Of a DNA stretch of 64,000 nt, positions 1 through 12,198 are shown in pieces. The first letter of the stretch is position 1. Each line of letters starts with the position of its first letter. The position numbers and the translations under genes are program-made. The notes below the pieces were generated by a model. That model did not search any database. It worked only from the letters and a program-made list of their open reading frames with translations, and was not told where the DNA came from. The DNA lies in NCBI RefSeq assembly GCF_030272615.1, contig NC_081407.1, forward strand, positions 378,904,179 through 378,968,178, written 5' to 3'. The DNA comes from Cryptomeria japonica (lineage: Eukaryota; Streptophyta; Pinopsida; Cupressales; Cupressaceae).

Positions 1-224
1 ATCCTAACAATATTTTCAATGTTTAGAAATAGTTAGTAATGATATAAAGAAGTAGAAAGTAATTGTTACATGATTATCAAAACACAAAGAGTGGGTATTT
101 TTGTGAACAAAATCAAGATAAAATAGAAGAATTGTAGTGATAACAGCTCGAGCATTATTATTTTAAATTTAATTAATATATTGTCAATTATAACAAGGGA
201 CACAAAGCATCATGATCCTGCCGA

Positions 225-345
225 TAGCTATAATAAAGTAGATATAAAGATGAGGGTAAGAGGAAGAGGGAGAGAATTAGATGGAGAGATAGAGGGAGGT
301 AGATGGCTAGATAAAATTATAGAGATATAGATAAAAGAGATAGCC
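225..345. repeat. purine-rich (GA/GATA) tract
   Basis: The plus strand is almost continuously made of A and G with interspersed T, giving short GAGA, GATA and AGAGG units. A similar tract lies at 48480-48630. No exact repeat period is visible, so this is low-complexity sequence rather than a clean microsatellite. Confidence 0.45.
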
Positions 346-359
346 AAGCTTAATAAAAT

Positions 360-1533
360 TATTTGTGTACCTGTTGTTTTGACTGGGCATACTCTTATCA
401 TTATAGCTTTCTGGTTGGTGGTTTCTATTGGTAATCATGTTGTGGTAAGTTTGTGTTTGTTGTCTCAGTTATCATTGCTTGGTTGCCTTCACAGTTTATC
501 GTTCACTTGCAAGATTATATAATGATGGTTTCTTTGAGATGGCAAAGTCTTCTCTATTGATTATCTTCGATTGGGTAGTCAGTGGGGGATGAGATTCTGT
601 AGAATGGCTTTGGCTCATCATTGTTGGGTGTCTTCATTTTGCCAGCTTGGTTTTTACTTTCATGCTTATGATAATGTTTGATCATGTTATGTTCACTCCT
701 TTTGCACGTTTCTTGCTTATCATAGTATGGAGTTGGTTTTTGCTCATTCGGCGAGGCCTCGTGTTTGGTTTTGATTGTTTTCATAATGAATCCTCTATTG
801 GATTGGTTTATATCAGGGCTCTACCATTGGCCTTCTCATGTTTATTCCTTCTGTGGTGTCGCTTCTCATATGGTAAGATGCTCTGTTTTATCCGGAAGGT
901 CTTGGTTAGGTTTAGAGGATGGTGGTTGTCTTTAAGAGCTTGGAACTTGCCGAAAGTTTGGTATACGAGATGGCTTCTCATCTTGTTGCTCTTTTCTTGG
1001 TTTCTTTTGTGGGCTATTCTATGGATTGGTTTTATTCTGGTTCCTCGAGGTCTTCAACATCCTCTCCTTCTCCTTCTTTGGGTTATATTATGTTTGCTCA
1101 CAATGTTTGTCTTAGTAGGATCTCTTATAATAATTTCTCTTCTGGTCTTTGGTATCATACTAATTAGTGGATTGGAGAACTGTGCTTCATAGACAAGGGT
1201 GGCCCAGCTTCGAATATTATTGGTTGATCTTCTAGTTTTTTGGATGGATGCACTTCTTCCTGCTATTTTAGTCTCATAGTTTTCTCTTGTATGCCTATTC
1301 TGGCAGCGTCCTTTATATCTAATGAGGCTTGTTATATAATTGGGAATGGTTTTTTGGATGGATTGTGCCCATGGGCTTCTTGTAATGGGTATATAGGCTT
1401 GTGTTATTTGAGAAATATTGAAGGGTTTTCTTACTGGTTCTTTCCCTTCAGTGTTGTTTGAACCAGATACCTTGTAAACAACAAAAATATTAATACAATT
1501 AAGTGGTTTATCCACTTTTATAAAAAAAAAATG
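360..1533 (+). mobile_element. probable 3' end of a decayed LINE
   Basis: The segment ends in a phrase typical of plant LINE 3' tails: a TTGTAAACAAC-type stretch near 1470, an AATATTAATACAA stretch, and a run of A at about 1523-1532. T-rich sequence upstream yields hydrophobic open frames (for example 647-1192), but I find no reverse transcriptase, endonuclease or zinc-finger motif in any of them. I therefore do not call a protein. No target site duplication was found by eye. The alternative is simple T-rich intergenic DNA followed by a chance A run. Homology to LINE 3' untranslated regions would decide it. Confidence 0.35.
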
Positions 1534-3331
1534 ATACCCACTCAAATTACAAGTTTAATAATAATAACGATATTAGTTGAGTTAATTGATATTTAAAAAT
1601 TAATTAGTTAGATTGTATATTGTAAAGTAGTTGGAGCAAAATAAAGGATGTCAAAATATATTGATTTTTATTTTTAATTTTAATTTTTTATTTAAAAAAT
1701 TGAGTTTAAGTTTTAATTTATCGAAATTGTCTATATCCAATGTTTATTTTTAAATAAAAATGAATTCAAAAGTTTTTATAATAAAAATTTAATTTGTTCA
1801 TCCATAATTCAATCATGTAGGTGAGAACATAAAGGCATGCCTCATTTGTTGGTTTAAGTGGTTTGTTTAAATCAGTATTTAAAAAAATGATATTTTAAAA
1901 AAATTGCTAATAATTTAAAGTTAATATAAATTTATAGTTTCTCAATAATTGTCTCACTATTATTTTTAAGGTTTAAAAAATAATTATTTTTTAAATGTCT
2001 ATTTTTAAGATATTTTTTATATCTTAGTATATTGAAGGAATGATATTTCCCTATAATGCAATGCATAACCTATGATAAAATAAAGTATTTTATAGTTTTT
2101 TAGATATATAATATTATCATTAATATACAAAACAAATATGTTGGTATTGCATATTTTATGCATTATTAATTTTTTAAATGAAAATATTTATAATTTAGAC
2201 ACATATTTCTTTTAATTCCTTTTATAATCTAAATTGTTTTTATTTTTTTTAAAAGAAAGAACAAAAAATAACCATATTTATCTAAATTTTTGTTTCATTG
2301 AACTCTGCATTTTACATGTCTAATATAAATTTTGACATTACAAATATAAATAAAATCAAATTTTAAAAATTTAAAATAAAATTTAATTTATTAAAACTAA
2401 AAATTTATTCCTCATTTTAAATAAAGATAATATTGATTGAATTTGATTACATTTAATATTAACTTTTTTAATAATAAACTTTATGTGATTTAATTTATTT
2501 TACCTACTACATCTAGTAAAATATCAAATCTTATAAAATTTGTATATGAAACTACATAAAGAAAGGTGATAAAAAATGAGAGAGATGGCATTGTGTAGGA
2601 AAATATAAAATACTTGATAGTTGATAAGGACAATAAATAGAGGGGATTACAATATATCTCGTACATTGATATTGAAATTTTAAGCAAAATACTTTGTTGT
2701 TTTTATGTCATTTCATCATTTTTAAAAGAATAATGTTTCATTTGAATTAAATGTGTATTTTTTCTTGTGAAAATCTAATTTTCTACTTGTAATCAATAGT
2801 AAAATAGAAACATTGCATTTTTCAATCTAGTAAAATAAAATTTAAACATCGATTATAATTTTTTTTGTGTAGAAATTTTAATTCTTTGAAATGATTGGTT
2901 AAATTAATTAAAGAATAGAATTAGATAAATGCAATAGTATCTTGCCTTGGCAAAAACTAATAATTGCAAGACAAGCTAACCAATAATGTCTAATGAAATG
3001 GTCAATAGTGGGTAAAAATGAATTTTGAATTTAAAAAATGAAGAGTTTAAATATGCATTTGTAAAAGTGAAATTTGCATCTATACATATAAACATTATCT
3101 TTTAAATAAAATAATTAAACAATTACATAAAAATTAAATAACTAACTAAAACAAAACAAAAAATGCAACAATAAGAATTGTGTAACCTACTTCTAATATT
3201 ATCACTTTTACAAATTAACATATTTTACATGACCCATTTTACAAAATATCACTAATGAAATTAAAAAAAATAAAAATTTATAGATGAAAATAACCCAAGC
3301 ATGGAGAACAAATAAATATGGGGTTAGATAT
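1534..3331. other. AT-rich sequence without a recognisable gene
   Basis: Very AT-rich, dominated by runs of A and T and short degenerate repeats. Open frames are short and show no conserved motif. The only structure noted is a roughly 100-bp segment near 2862-2960 that recurs near 4283-4385. Confidence 0.6.
2862..2960 (+). repeat. short dispersed direct repeat, copy 1
   Basis: This segment and 4283-4385 share the core AAATGATTGGTTAAATTAAT and similar flanks (an ATAAATGCAATAGTATCTTG-like part follows in both). Both are in the same orientation, about 1.42 kb apart. The MITE and the SINE-like element lie between them. It could be an old small duplication or two copies of an unidentified repeat. 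Confidence 0.6.
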
Positions 3332-3333
3332 TA

Positions 3334-3770
3334 GGGGAAAGGACCCAGTAGTTGAGCGCGTTCCAATTCTTGTGATAGAAGTTGTTGATTTAATTACCCA
3401 TAATTGTTGATTTAATGTCCAACTTTTGTACAACATTGCACCGATAGTTGTATGATAAGTACCGATAATTGAATGAAATATACCATTTTTTGTGAAAAGT
3501 CACCAATCATGTGATGCCACATCAACTGCACAAATATTGGGGCCCTTTCGCACACCTATTTATCTCACTTTTTTTGAGGGCTGTTTTGGACACCTTGGCA
3601 AAAAGCATGCTAATGTAGCATCATATTTGATGACGTGGCCCTAAAACCTTAGTTATAAGTAGGGGACTTGCCAAGTAAGCTGGTGTAAAAAAATCTCAAT
3701 GATTTGAAATTTCCACGTAGGATTTTGAGAAGCATGAAGTTAGGATGCACAACTACTGGGTCCTCTCCCC
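3334..3770. mobile_element. 437-bp MITE with 21-bp terminal inverted repeats
   Basis: The left end GGGGAAAGGACCCAGTAGTT and the right end (reverse complement) GGGGAGAGGACCCAGTAGTT match at 19 of 20 positions, and the match continues one more base inward. The element is bracketed by TA on both sides (3332-3333 and 3771-3772), which fits the TA target preference of Tc1/mariner-type elements. No transposase frame is present, so it is non-autonomous. Inside, a GTTGATTTAAT phrase is repeated near 3382 and 3408. PIF/Harbinger origin is less likely because the 3-bp flanks are TTA and TAA rather than a direct repeat. Confidence 0.8.
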
Positions 3771-3773
3771 TAA

Positions 3774-4019
3774 TTGAAATTGAAAAGTTGTTGCCATCAT
3801 CAAAGTCATATTTATACTCCATTAAGCTTACACAATACATTGTTTTAATGCGTTACAACTCCACAGCAATAACTTTCTTTGAAGTCCACATTGCACAAAC
3901 TTAAGAGGCAGTGGACAACAATAGTTTTCCGTGACAATGACTGCAACAAATGTACCGGCTCTTTTAATGACCCTTTTAGAAATTTTATAAAAAAGTTGTA
4001 ATTTAAAAAAAAAATCTAC
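3774..4019. other. AT-rich spacer
   Basis: No gene or repeat structure recognised between the inverted-repeat MITE and the SINE-like element. Confidence 0.5.
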
Positions 4020-4245
4020 CTACTACAATCAATAAAAGGTAAAGTGTATTTTATAGTCCACGATGTCAGCCATCTATGTATGGGTCTACAGATGGGTTAG
4101 AGCCCTATGGGGCTACCTCGTACTCCTTGTGGGAGGTACCTAACTGCACTACAAACGAGGCGTACATACCTTACCCCCTAGTGGGATTTGAACTTGTGAC
4201 CTCTCTTTCAAGACCACAAGTTTTCAAGAACATAGAAAAATGGTA
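4020..4245 (-). mobile_element. tRNA-derived SINE-like element
   Basis: Read on the minus strand, the segment begins with a tRNA-like head. A box-B-like motif AGTTCAAATCCC lies at 4183-4194, and about 20-40 bases before it is TGGTCTTGAAAGAGAGGTCA, as in many plant SINE heads with an RNA polymerase III internal promoter. It continues into a non-tRNA body ending near 4025. I see no cloverleaf or CCA end, so it is not a functional tRNA gene. No clear target duplication was found. Family assignment was not possible. Confidence 0.55.
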
Positions 4246-4282
4246 TTTTAAAATCAGTGAAAATAAAAATTAAAAATAAACT

Positions 4283-4385
4283 ATAGAATTTTGTCTAAAA
4301 ATTGTAATTCTCTTAAATGATTGGTTAAATTAATTAGACAAAAAAATTGAATAAATACAATAATATCCTGTTTGACAGGAAATAA
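4283..4385 (+). repeat. short dispersed direct repeat, copy 2
   Basis: Partner of 2862-2960, same orientation, sharing the AAATGATTGGTTAAATTAAT core with several substitutions and small indels in the flanks. Confidence 0.6.
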
Positions 4386-4961
4386 GTAACAATTAATAAA
4401 AAAATCATATATAACAATTATACTATTATATTTTAATTAATAAGAAAATCATAAATTTAAAAAGTAACATTAAAATAATCATAATACACAGTTTGAATAA
4501 TCATAATCATCATACTATATTATAGAGTTTGAATCTGACGGATACCTCATAATCTGGAAGATCGGCAAGGAAACTATTGGTTAATGAAATTTATGTTAAC
4601 TTATTTTATTAAAAAATAATTTGTTGCTGCAAACTTCACATCTTTCTTGACCTAGGTCAAAGTGAGCGGCCAATACTCCAACGGATGTAATTGGAGCTCT
4701 ACAAATCACTTTTTTGGACATTATTACAGGATATAAAGCATCACAAATTTATTTCTAATTTCTACGATATATCTTTGAAATCGCAACAAATCTCCAACCA
4801 AATCACATTAACTATTAATGGTCGCTGGTTTGCAATGGCTTTAACTATTAATGCCCTAAAATCCTTTATAAATAATAATAATAAGAAAATTAAATCATCT
4901 AAATTCAAAGATAAGATGAAATATGTACTCTCAGAACTCTGATCATATATGCCTTCAAAGT
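4386..4961. other. AT-rich spacer with one unrecognised short frame
   Basis: A plus-strand open frame at 4691-4942 (83 codons) has no motif I recognise and AT-rich, lysine- and asparagine-heavy composition. I treat it as chance. Confidence 0.4.
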
Positions 4962-5120
4962 AGGGCTCATCTATTCTGGCTCCAAAACAGCAGTACGGAT
5001 TACACGCGTGTTAGTTGCACGTTTTACACCGTCGATTTTGCAATAAACGGCTGTGATTGACTAACCTATCGCTAACACATTGTATAAAAGGTCTGTTTTG
5101 GAGCCAGAATAGCTTTAGCC
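4962..5120 (+). mobile_element. Mutator-like MITE, family 'M', copy A
   Basis: This copy has a perfect 20-bp terminal inverted repeat: CTATTCTGGCTCCAAAACAG at 4971-4990 against its reverse complement at 5093-5112. The direct repeat GCCTTCAAAGT brackets it at 4951-4961 and 5118-5128, consistent with the 9-10 bp target duplication of Mutator-like elements (established for that superfamily). The interior carries the family core: GTGTTAGT, then GCACGTTTTACACCGTCGAT, then a GATTGACTAAC motif. There is no coding capacity. At least ten further full or partial copies occur in this window. Confidence 0.78.
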
Positions 5121-5290
5121 TTCAAAGTGTATGAAAGTTGGTGAGGTTTGTACAACCTTTATTTCCACACTAAGCATATGCACGTGTAATCAATGTTAAT
5201 GTAAATATTGCATTCACAAGGCTTATGTACTGTACAGGGTTATATGAATGGCTGTGTGAGACTATTAAAAGCTGTGTTTCATATTGGATA

Positions 5291-5421
5291 GGGGCTATTT
5301 TAGCTTTAAAATAGACATGTCTCGCAACTGTTAACTGCAAAATCGACGGTGTAAAATGAGCGACTAACATATGTGTTAGTCAATCCGTACTGTCTTTTTA
5401 GAACCAGAATAAACGTGTCTC
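5291..5421 (-). mobile_element. Mutator-like MITE, family 'M', copy B (inverted)
   Basis: The family core appears in the opposite orientation to copy A: TGCAAAATCGACGGTGTAAA, then GCGACTAACATATGTGTTAG, then GTCAATCCGTACTGTC. The ends are degenerate (GCTATTTTAGCTTTAAAATA on the left, TTTTTAGAACCAGAATAAAC on the right). Boundaries are approximate. Confidence 0.6.
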
Positions 5422-6061
5422 CCGTATTGTTTAGATATTAGAATGAGAATACAAAGAATCACTAATAAAAGTCACTAACCATTAAAAGTCACTCACTATA
5501 CAAATCTCTGAAATGTACGTGATTTAATATTACAGAAATTAGCTGTACTAGTCAAGTGAAATTCCAATTGAAATTTGATGGTACTCTGTAAGGAGCCCCA
5601 CTTCTTTATTAGAGTACGATGATAAAACTACCCATTTTAACTTATCACTTGGATTAGGTATTCTTTTGGAATTTACATCTGAGTAACCAACTTTAGAGCC
5701 ATGGCAAACTGGCGACCATTAATAGTTGGAAGTTATTTTGTAGGCAATTAATTTCCAAATGTAGAGCGTGTTATGTTAACATGTCCTTGGCTACCAAGCG
5801 TACCTGGTCGTGCGCTATACAGGCGTATTTTATGTTAACATGTCCTTGGCTAACATTAATGATTTTGTCAATGTATGTTTGGCAATGGCTTTCCATCAAG
5901 TCAAATCAAATCTGAAACTTCTTTGAGGGAATCTTTCCCATCCTGGTTTTCGACTGCCGTATCATTTGTGTCAGGCTAGTCCACCATTTAATGTATTGCA
6001 CGGTGTCCCGCTACAGTCCACCATTTAATGCATGGTTGCGATGTATTGTTGTATCATAGGG
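5422..6061. other. spacer with short direct repeats
   Basis: No gene seen. A 23-bp phrase beginning TTATGTTAACATGTCCTTGG occurs at 5771-5793 and again at 5830-5852. A second phrase, AGTCCACCATTTAATG, is repeated near 5977 and 6015. These look like small local duplications. Confidence 0.55.
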
Positions 6062-6071
6062 CTCAAATAGC

Positions 6072-6234
6072 GGATGTGTCCTTTTTGGTTTCAAAACGAC
6101 AGTATGGATTGACTAACATGCTTGTTAGTCGCATGTTTTACATCGTCGATTTTGCAATGAACGGCTGCGATTGACTAACATGTCACTAACATACTGTACA
6201 AAGAGCCTATTTTCAAGCCAGAAAAGACACAGCC
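6072..6234 (+). mobile_element. Mutator-like MITE, family 'M', copy C with 10-bp target duplication
   Basis: The 163-bp element starts GGATGTGTCCTTTTTGG and ends CCAGAAAAGACACAGCC (imperfect inverted repeats). It is bracketed by an exact direct repeat CTCAAATAGC at 6062-6071 and 6235-6244. The related locus at 57683-57692 reads CTCGAATAGC uninterrupted and continues into the same downstream sequence, so it behaves as the empty site. This is the best evidence in the window that the family transposes with a 9-10 bp duplication. Confidence 0.85.
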
Positions 6235-7516
6235 CTCAAATAGCTACATCCATTTGTTGTGAACATCTTTTTATCTTCATTTATCTCAAAGGAATATCTT
6301 TATACTTGAAAAAACAAGATCAAGGACTCACATTCAAGGATAAGCATGCCAAACAATTGGGCTCTTTGTAACCATCAGATCATTTCTCCCAATTTTTTAA
6401 CTTTTTTTGTAACAAGCCTCACTTTGATCTCGGCTATAATATGAATTCTTTCTTTATAGCATTAGTTTTATATTTAGTTTTTTTAATTCTTTTATTTTAA
6501 AAGTTTACTTGAAAAGCAATTTGGTTTCTTTTGTTTGGTAGATTTTTTTATTGAATGCATGAAGTTTCCAAAGTCTATATTGATATGCTTTTATTTTTCT
6601 AGATTGGACTGTATGAGTTTTTACGTTGCTAATAAAAAACTCACATAGTCGAAACCAGAAAAAAAAAAAAAACAGATTTTTTTTTTAAAAAAAATTTTAC
6701 ATTTTAATTTTTAATTTTCATTTTTTTGAATAGAAGTAAGGCTTCTCAACATATGGAGATTGCCTTTATCTTTGTCAAAAACATATGGAGATATAAATAT
6801 TTATATTGTATTTATTGTTGCATAATAAATAGAATTTAATGTACAATATTAAATAAAAATATGATATAATTTATGTTTTTATACATAATATTCTTTAAAT
6901 TAAATATATACAAAATGTAATATATAACTAATGTTTGTATAATATATTATTTAAATTAATTTATAAGAAATCTTACAATGTAACTATTCATTTATAGAGA
7001 TGAAATGAGAGGGATGGAAGCAAGGAGAGAGACGTACTTGTGTTAATTTGCAATTGTTATATACCTTAAAATATATAAGATGATAAAACTTATTGGTTCG
7101 CATACTTCACAAATAAATGATGCAATTCAATGAAATCAATTTTGATCAATCTTGAATTTACGAGTTTTTGAGTTAATTTAGTGATTTTTGTAGTTTTGAA
7201 TGAGTAGACTAAAGGTTTGACTATAGGTATTTGAAATTCTCTATATATGTAGGCTCAAGATTCTCAAATATTTTGATTGAGAGAGGGGACCGAAAGGAAA
7301 CCGAGGGAGATGAATGAGGTCTGCAACTAGGGTTTCATCGACATGGACCATCCTTCCAGGCTCGATGACGGGTTTCCCTCCTGCTAGTGGAGGAGGTGGT
7401 AAGACTTACTCCACGGTGGTAAGGCCCTTGTTTTCCCCTTCTGCTCGCATTCATTTCTCTCACATTTATTGAGTGTGGTTTTACTCTGTTACTTGTTTTG
7501 TTGTACATGTTGCCCT

Positions 7517-9400
7517 ATGGGCGAGCAATCAATAGGGTCGAGCATTAACTTGATCAACCCGTCAGTTTCTATGATCGAGGTCAATGGAATTAATGGAAAA
7601 ACCTTTAGAGATGTCGTTATTGGCTCGACTTTGCAAGTTCCAGATGAAGCCAAGTTTATACTCCCTCTCCTTTGCGTACCTTGTCCATTTCACCTAATGA
7701 ATCGATGGCTAGGGCTATAGATTTCGAAAAGGATAGGCTGCAACATATTGCTATTTTCTTCGTTTCTACTGACATTGATAGATGCCTGGCTAGGAAGTCT
7801 ATGGATGACTGGATGAAAAATGTTGGATAAATAAATTAGGGTTTAAGTTTTCATTTTGTAGAATGGTTCAAAAAGGTCTGTTCATTATATTCTTCAATGA
7901 CAATAAATCTCAGGCATAAATTATTAAGAAACAATTTTGGGTCATGGGGAAACCACATTTAGGGCTCTTAAATGGTCATTTGATACTAATAATGAGGAAA
8001 TACTAGCTCTATCATGCCCCCGTTGGATCCAAATTAAGAATCTTCCTCCCATTTTTGGGAATTTCATTCCTCAAATCATGGAACCAATAGGCAGAATGAC
8101 AAGGGTAGACCACTCGTCAAACCTGATTCCTCATCTGGATGCCCACATTCTTGTTTCTATTAACTCTGGTGTAGATATTCCTAGGTTTATTGGCATTCAT
8201 CTTGGAGATGAATGGTTTACTTGTCTTGTTGAAACCCTAGGTGAAATTAATGCTTGTTTTCTGTGTAGGAAGGAAGGGCAGATTAGAATATCCTTCCATA
8301 TTATTAATTCCAAGAAGAGGGCCTCTAAAAACCCTATTGATAATGTTTCTAAATCTGATGGTTACCCTTCCTATTCAACCCCCAATCTAGGTGGTGTCTC
8401 TCCCTTAGTGGGCAAGCTTGATTCTCTTAAAGATTCCATTAGTAAAGCTGCTTCTAGATTCTCGAGTGAGAAATATGTAGTGCTCCTTTCTATTGATGAC
8501 TCTGCTATCTTTGGCACCTTCAATGTCGACCATCCACCGCATTCTGCTATGTCAGAAGCCATCTCGAAGTTGGAGGAATTGAAAGACACGGGCTTCCACT
8601 TGGTAACTAGGAAGGACAAGCGATCAAGAAGGAAGAATGCACAACAACTTGCATTGGAAAAAAATAGGGCACATGGATATGTGCAGAAATTCTCCTCCGT
8701 GAAGAAGATGTTCTTGAAGTTTTGCTTGAGAGTAACTTGTTTGATAATAATGATAGGGAGTCTCTAGTCAAATCTATCATTAGGAATTCTGAGGGGGTAG
8801 TTCGAGCTACCTCTAGCTTGGGGAAGATGGAGAGAATCGGCCCTCCTCCTGGCAAAGATCCCATTCTATTGAAATCCAATCAATTTCAGATTCTTGATTC
8901 TTAGTCTGAGCCAATTAAGGATTCAATTGATCTTGTGGATTCCCGAGAGGAGGGAGATTTCCCTCATTGTTGTCAAGACACTAATACTATGGTGTCTTCC
9001 CCCTATTTCTAAAAAGATGATTGATCCTGACAATGTGGTCTATGAGATCATCCATGTTAACCCTCTGGTTGGTAGTTCAAACCCTAACGACTCACCCACT
9101 CTTGCCAAAGTTGACATAATTGAGAGTGATAACCCGTAGGATGGCTCCTCGTTGGGCAATCATGAGTCTGAAGTTGAGATAGACCTTATTTCCAACTACT
9201 CGGTCATGAGTGGTGAGGGGGTGCAGGAGAGAGGAGTTTTGGATGAGGAAATTTCTAAAACATAGTCTAATGCGAGGAGAAAAACAGGTAGACCTCCAAG
9301 ATCCAAAAATAAAAACTCTCCATTGCATAAGAAATCTAACCACAAATCTAGCATGCACAAGTGTTTCAACAACTTCCAAGCTGCTAGGGAAGACAATTAA
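7517..9400 (+). pseudogene. LINE copy 1 ORF1 (gag-like), broken
   Basis: ORF1 of L1-type plant LINEs encodes an RNA-binding nucleocapsid-like protein. The ATG at 7517 starts MGEQSIGSSINL. After a deletion and frame changes, the longest open stretch is 7937-8767, which holds the conserved WIQIKNLPP motif and the remains of a CCHC zinc knuckle near CFLCRKEGQ. The knuckle has Q for the histidine and F for the last cysteine, so it is non-functional. Further on are in-frame TAG codons at 8902-8904 and 9263-9265, then a basic GRPPRSK segment. The frame ends with TAA at 9398-9400. Several breaks are shared with copy 2. Confidence 0.75.
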
Positions 9401-9413
9401 GAAGTTGTTGATT

Positions 9414-12198
9414 ATGAAGTGCATGTCATGGAATGTCTAGGGGTTGGAATCTCCTGACAGGAAATATATTGTCAGAAGAATGCTTAACCAACATAGAGAA
9501 CTGGACATTGTTATGCTTGAAGAAGTCAAGCCACTCAGTTTTGCATTGGATGTTGGTCGAAATTTTGTCTGGAAAGATGCTCTGAAGTTTTATACCAAAC
9601 ATGAAAAGGGGAAAGGGGGAGTCGTGATCCTTGTCAATTCAAAATGGAGATACTCAATTTAGTGTTCTGATGTATCCCCATGTAGCAGAGTAGTCTGGGT
9701 CTCTATTAAAAGCAGTGATAATATATTTGGTATTTGTATAGTCTATGCCCCTAATGATTATAGGGAGAGAGATAATCTATGGCAATGGATTGCTTCCTTA
9801 CCTGACATCCCATGGATCATAGGATGAGACTTTAACATGATTGAGCAACAGGAGGATAACAAGAGAGGTTAAAAAGTGGATTGGAAAGGAGGAGAGAAGA
9901 TGATATGGGACAAAATGAAAGGAATGAAGAGATTGTATGACCCATCAGAAGGTATGAGATCTTCCCACAAAGGTATTTGGTTTACCTGGTGCAACTACCA
10001 AAAAGGGCAAAGTAGGATTTATTCGAGACTTGACATATTTTATGCCAACAAAGATTTATTTTCCTTTTCTCGTGATCTTGATGGTTGTCCGGTGAGAGTC
10101 TCGCCTTCCTCTCTCTTTGCCCATCACCCCATTATTGCCCATTTCTCCCTTAAGGATGGTATCAAAGGACAAACAGAGGGTAGTGCCAAATTTATTCTCA
10201 ATACAAAGTTGTTAGAATATCAGGATATCCTTGTTGCCCTCCACATTGCCAGTCTTTTTAACAGATGGAACTCTCACTCTAATTCCCATATTGAAAGATG
10301 GAATGCCTCAATGATCGGTTGGAAAAATGTTCTTAATACCATGGGGAAAAACAAAGCCAAGGATGTGAAATAGGTTGAACTTATCCTCACATCAAACCTG
10401 TAAGAGGCAGAAGAAAAGATCCGATTTGACCTAAGTAATGTGGTTCTTGCCCAGTCGGTGGCTTTGGCTATAGATAAACTTAGGAAGCTACAACATAATA
10501 GATCTTTAGGAGAAAGGGAAAGAGCCAGAATACAATGGCTACAACAGGGAGATTCAGGTTCTAAATTTTACTTTAAGTAAATTAAACAAACACAAGCAGG
10601 AGACATAATTGATAAGTTGTTGATTGAAGATGGAGACATTTAGAGTGAGGATGACATCATGGGAGAATTCATTTTCTTTTACAAGAATCTCTTTACAGCC
10701 GATGACTTGCCCATCTCCATAATTGCCAGGAAGATATGTTGCTCTCTCATCCCTAAGCTCCTTTCACCTAAAGATAACTAGAGGCTAAACCAACCTTTTT
10801 TCATGGAGGAAATCAAAAGTGCCATTAACTCACTTCACAATGATAAGGCCCCAGGCCCAGATGGATTATCCATTGAATTCTACAAAGCCAATATCAACTG
10901 GATTGCTAACGACTTGCTAGAAGTGTATAAGGAAGCCATTCGGAAAGGTTCTCTTGGGTATGAGATTAATAGAGGACTCATTAAATTACTTCCTAAAGAA
11001 GGGGATAAGGACATCATAAAAAATTGTAGACCTATCACTCTACTCAACATCTCCTATAAAATTCTAGCCAAAATGCTAGCCATCAAATTGGAAAATATTC
11101 TTCCTAGGCTTATATGTAGCACTCAGATAGGCTTCATTAAAGGCAGATAAATACTTGAAAATCTGATTACTAGTTGGGAGGCAATGGGTGGGCTAATAAC
11201 TTGGGTCAGGAGGTAGAAATGTTTCTTCTTGACTTTGAAAAGGCCTCTGATAGGGTTGAATGGAAATTCATTATCATGATGCTTGAAGCATTTGGTTTTC
11301 CCGAGGTATTCTGTCACCTTGTTTAGGTCCTCCTCACGGATGCCCATGCACAAATTAAAACTTAATGGCTCTATTTCATAGGCTTTTCATCTTAGTAGAT
11401 CCATTAGGAAAGGTTGTCCTCCTGCCCCTGCCCTTTTTTTTATTGCATTGGAAGCATTATACTACCTATTAAGAGATGACACCTTATCTCCTAGAGTAAA
11501 AGGAATTACTCTACCGAAAAAATTTGACCTGCTTAATATTCAATTTTTAGATGATACTACACTATTTCTAGAACTAGCTAAAATAAACATGGACTCCTTA
11601 TCCCTTAAACTTAAGATGTTTTGTGAAGCATCTGGTGCAAAAATCTCTTAGGCCAAATCCACCTTGCTCAATTGGTCGGATCACCCTCTTGATTGGCTTT
11701 CTCCCTATGGGTTTCAGTGGCGGGTAATGACAAGATTGTCAGATACCTTGGGATTTCGTTCTTTGTATCCTTGTGTCTCAAGGATATGTGGAATTGGATC
11801 AAAAGAAATATTGAAACAAATCTTACCAAATGGAATACCCAATACCTTTCACTTGCAGAGAGAGTACAAGTTTGTCAAAAAATCCTCTCCTCTTATAGAA
11901 TTTACTATGCATCGGTGTGGATGTTCAGTAACTACTAAATTAATGACATTCAAAAAATCATTAGGAATTTTAGACGAAAATGAGAACAACAAATCTCACT
12001 CAATCAAGTGGCAGTGGTGTTGTATGGATAGGGCTATCGGGGGTTTGGGGCTGAAGGATCTTAAAGTTCAAGGGATTTCCCTAGAAGCTAAATGGATATT
12101 TCATGCATTGGAAGGAAATGATTCATCGAAGATTCTTATTAGGAATAATATTAAGTTGGGTGTTCCCAAGACTGCTAAATCTTGGAAATCCCTTTCTC
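9414..12198 (+). pseudogene. LINE copy 1 ORF2 (endonuclease and reverse transcriptase), broken
   Basis: The ATG at 9414 begins MKCMSWNV, the start of an L1-type apurinic endonuclease. Later endonuclease motifs include VYAPND near 9745, DFNMIE near 9829 and HHPI near 10120. The reverse transcriptase domain starts around 10803 with KAPGPDGLSIEF, continues with CRPITLLN, then LLDFEKASDRVEW, and has FLDD in place of the usual FADD near 11545. In-frame stops include TAG 9438, TAG 9660, TAA 9870, TAG 10371, TAA 10401 and TAG 10779. Frameshifts lie near 11160 and before 11448. The sequence ends at the MITE cluster, before the C-terminal zinc-finger region seen in copy 2. Confidence 0.85.

Noticed and set aside
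647-1192. 181-codon plus-strand frame that looks like a multi-span membrane protein
   Set aside because: The hydrophobicity follows from T-rich DNA. Overlapping frames on both strands are equally open, no family motif is present, and the segment ends in a LINE-like tail.
4183-4245. Possible tRNA gene on the minus strand
   Set aside because: Only the box-B region is convincing. No cloverleaf, anticodon stem or proper 3' end can be drawn, and a non-tRNA body follows, so a SINE is more likely.
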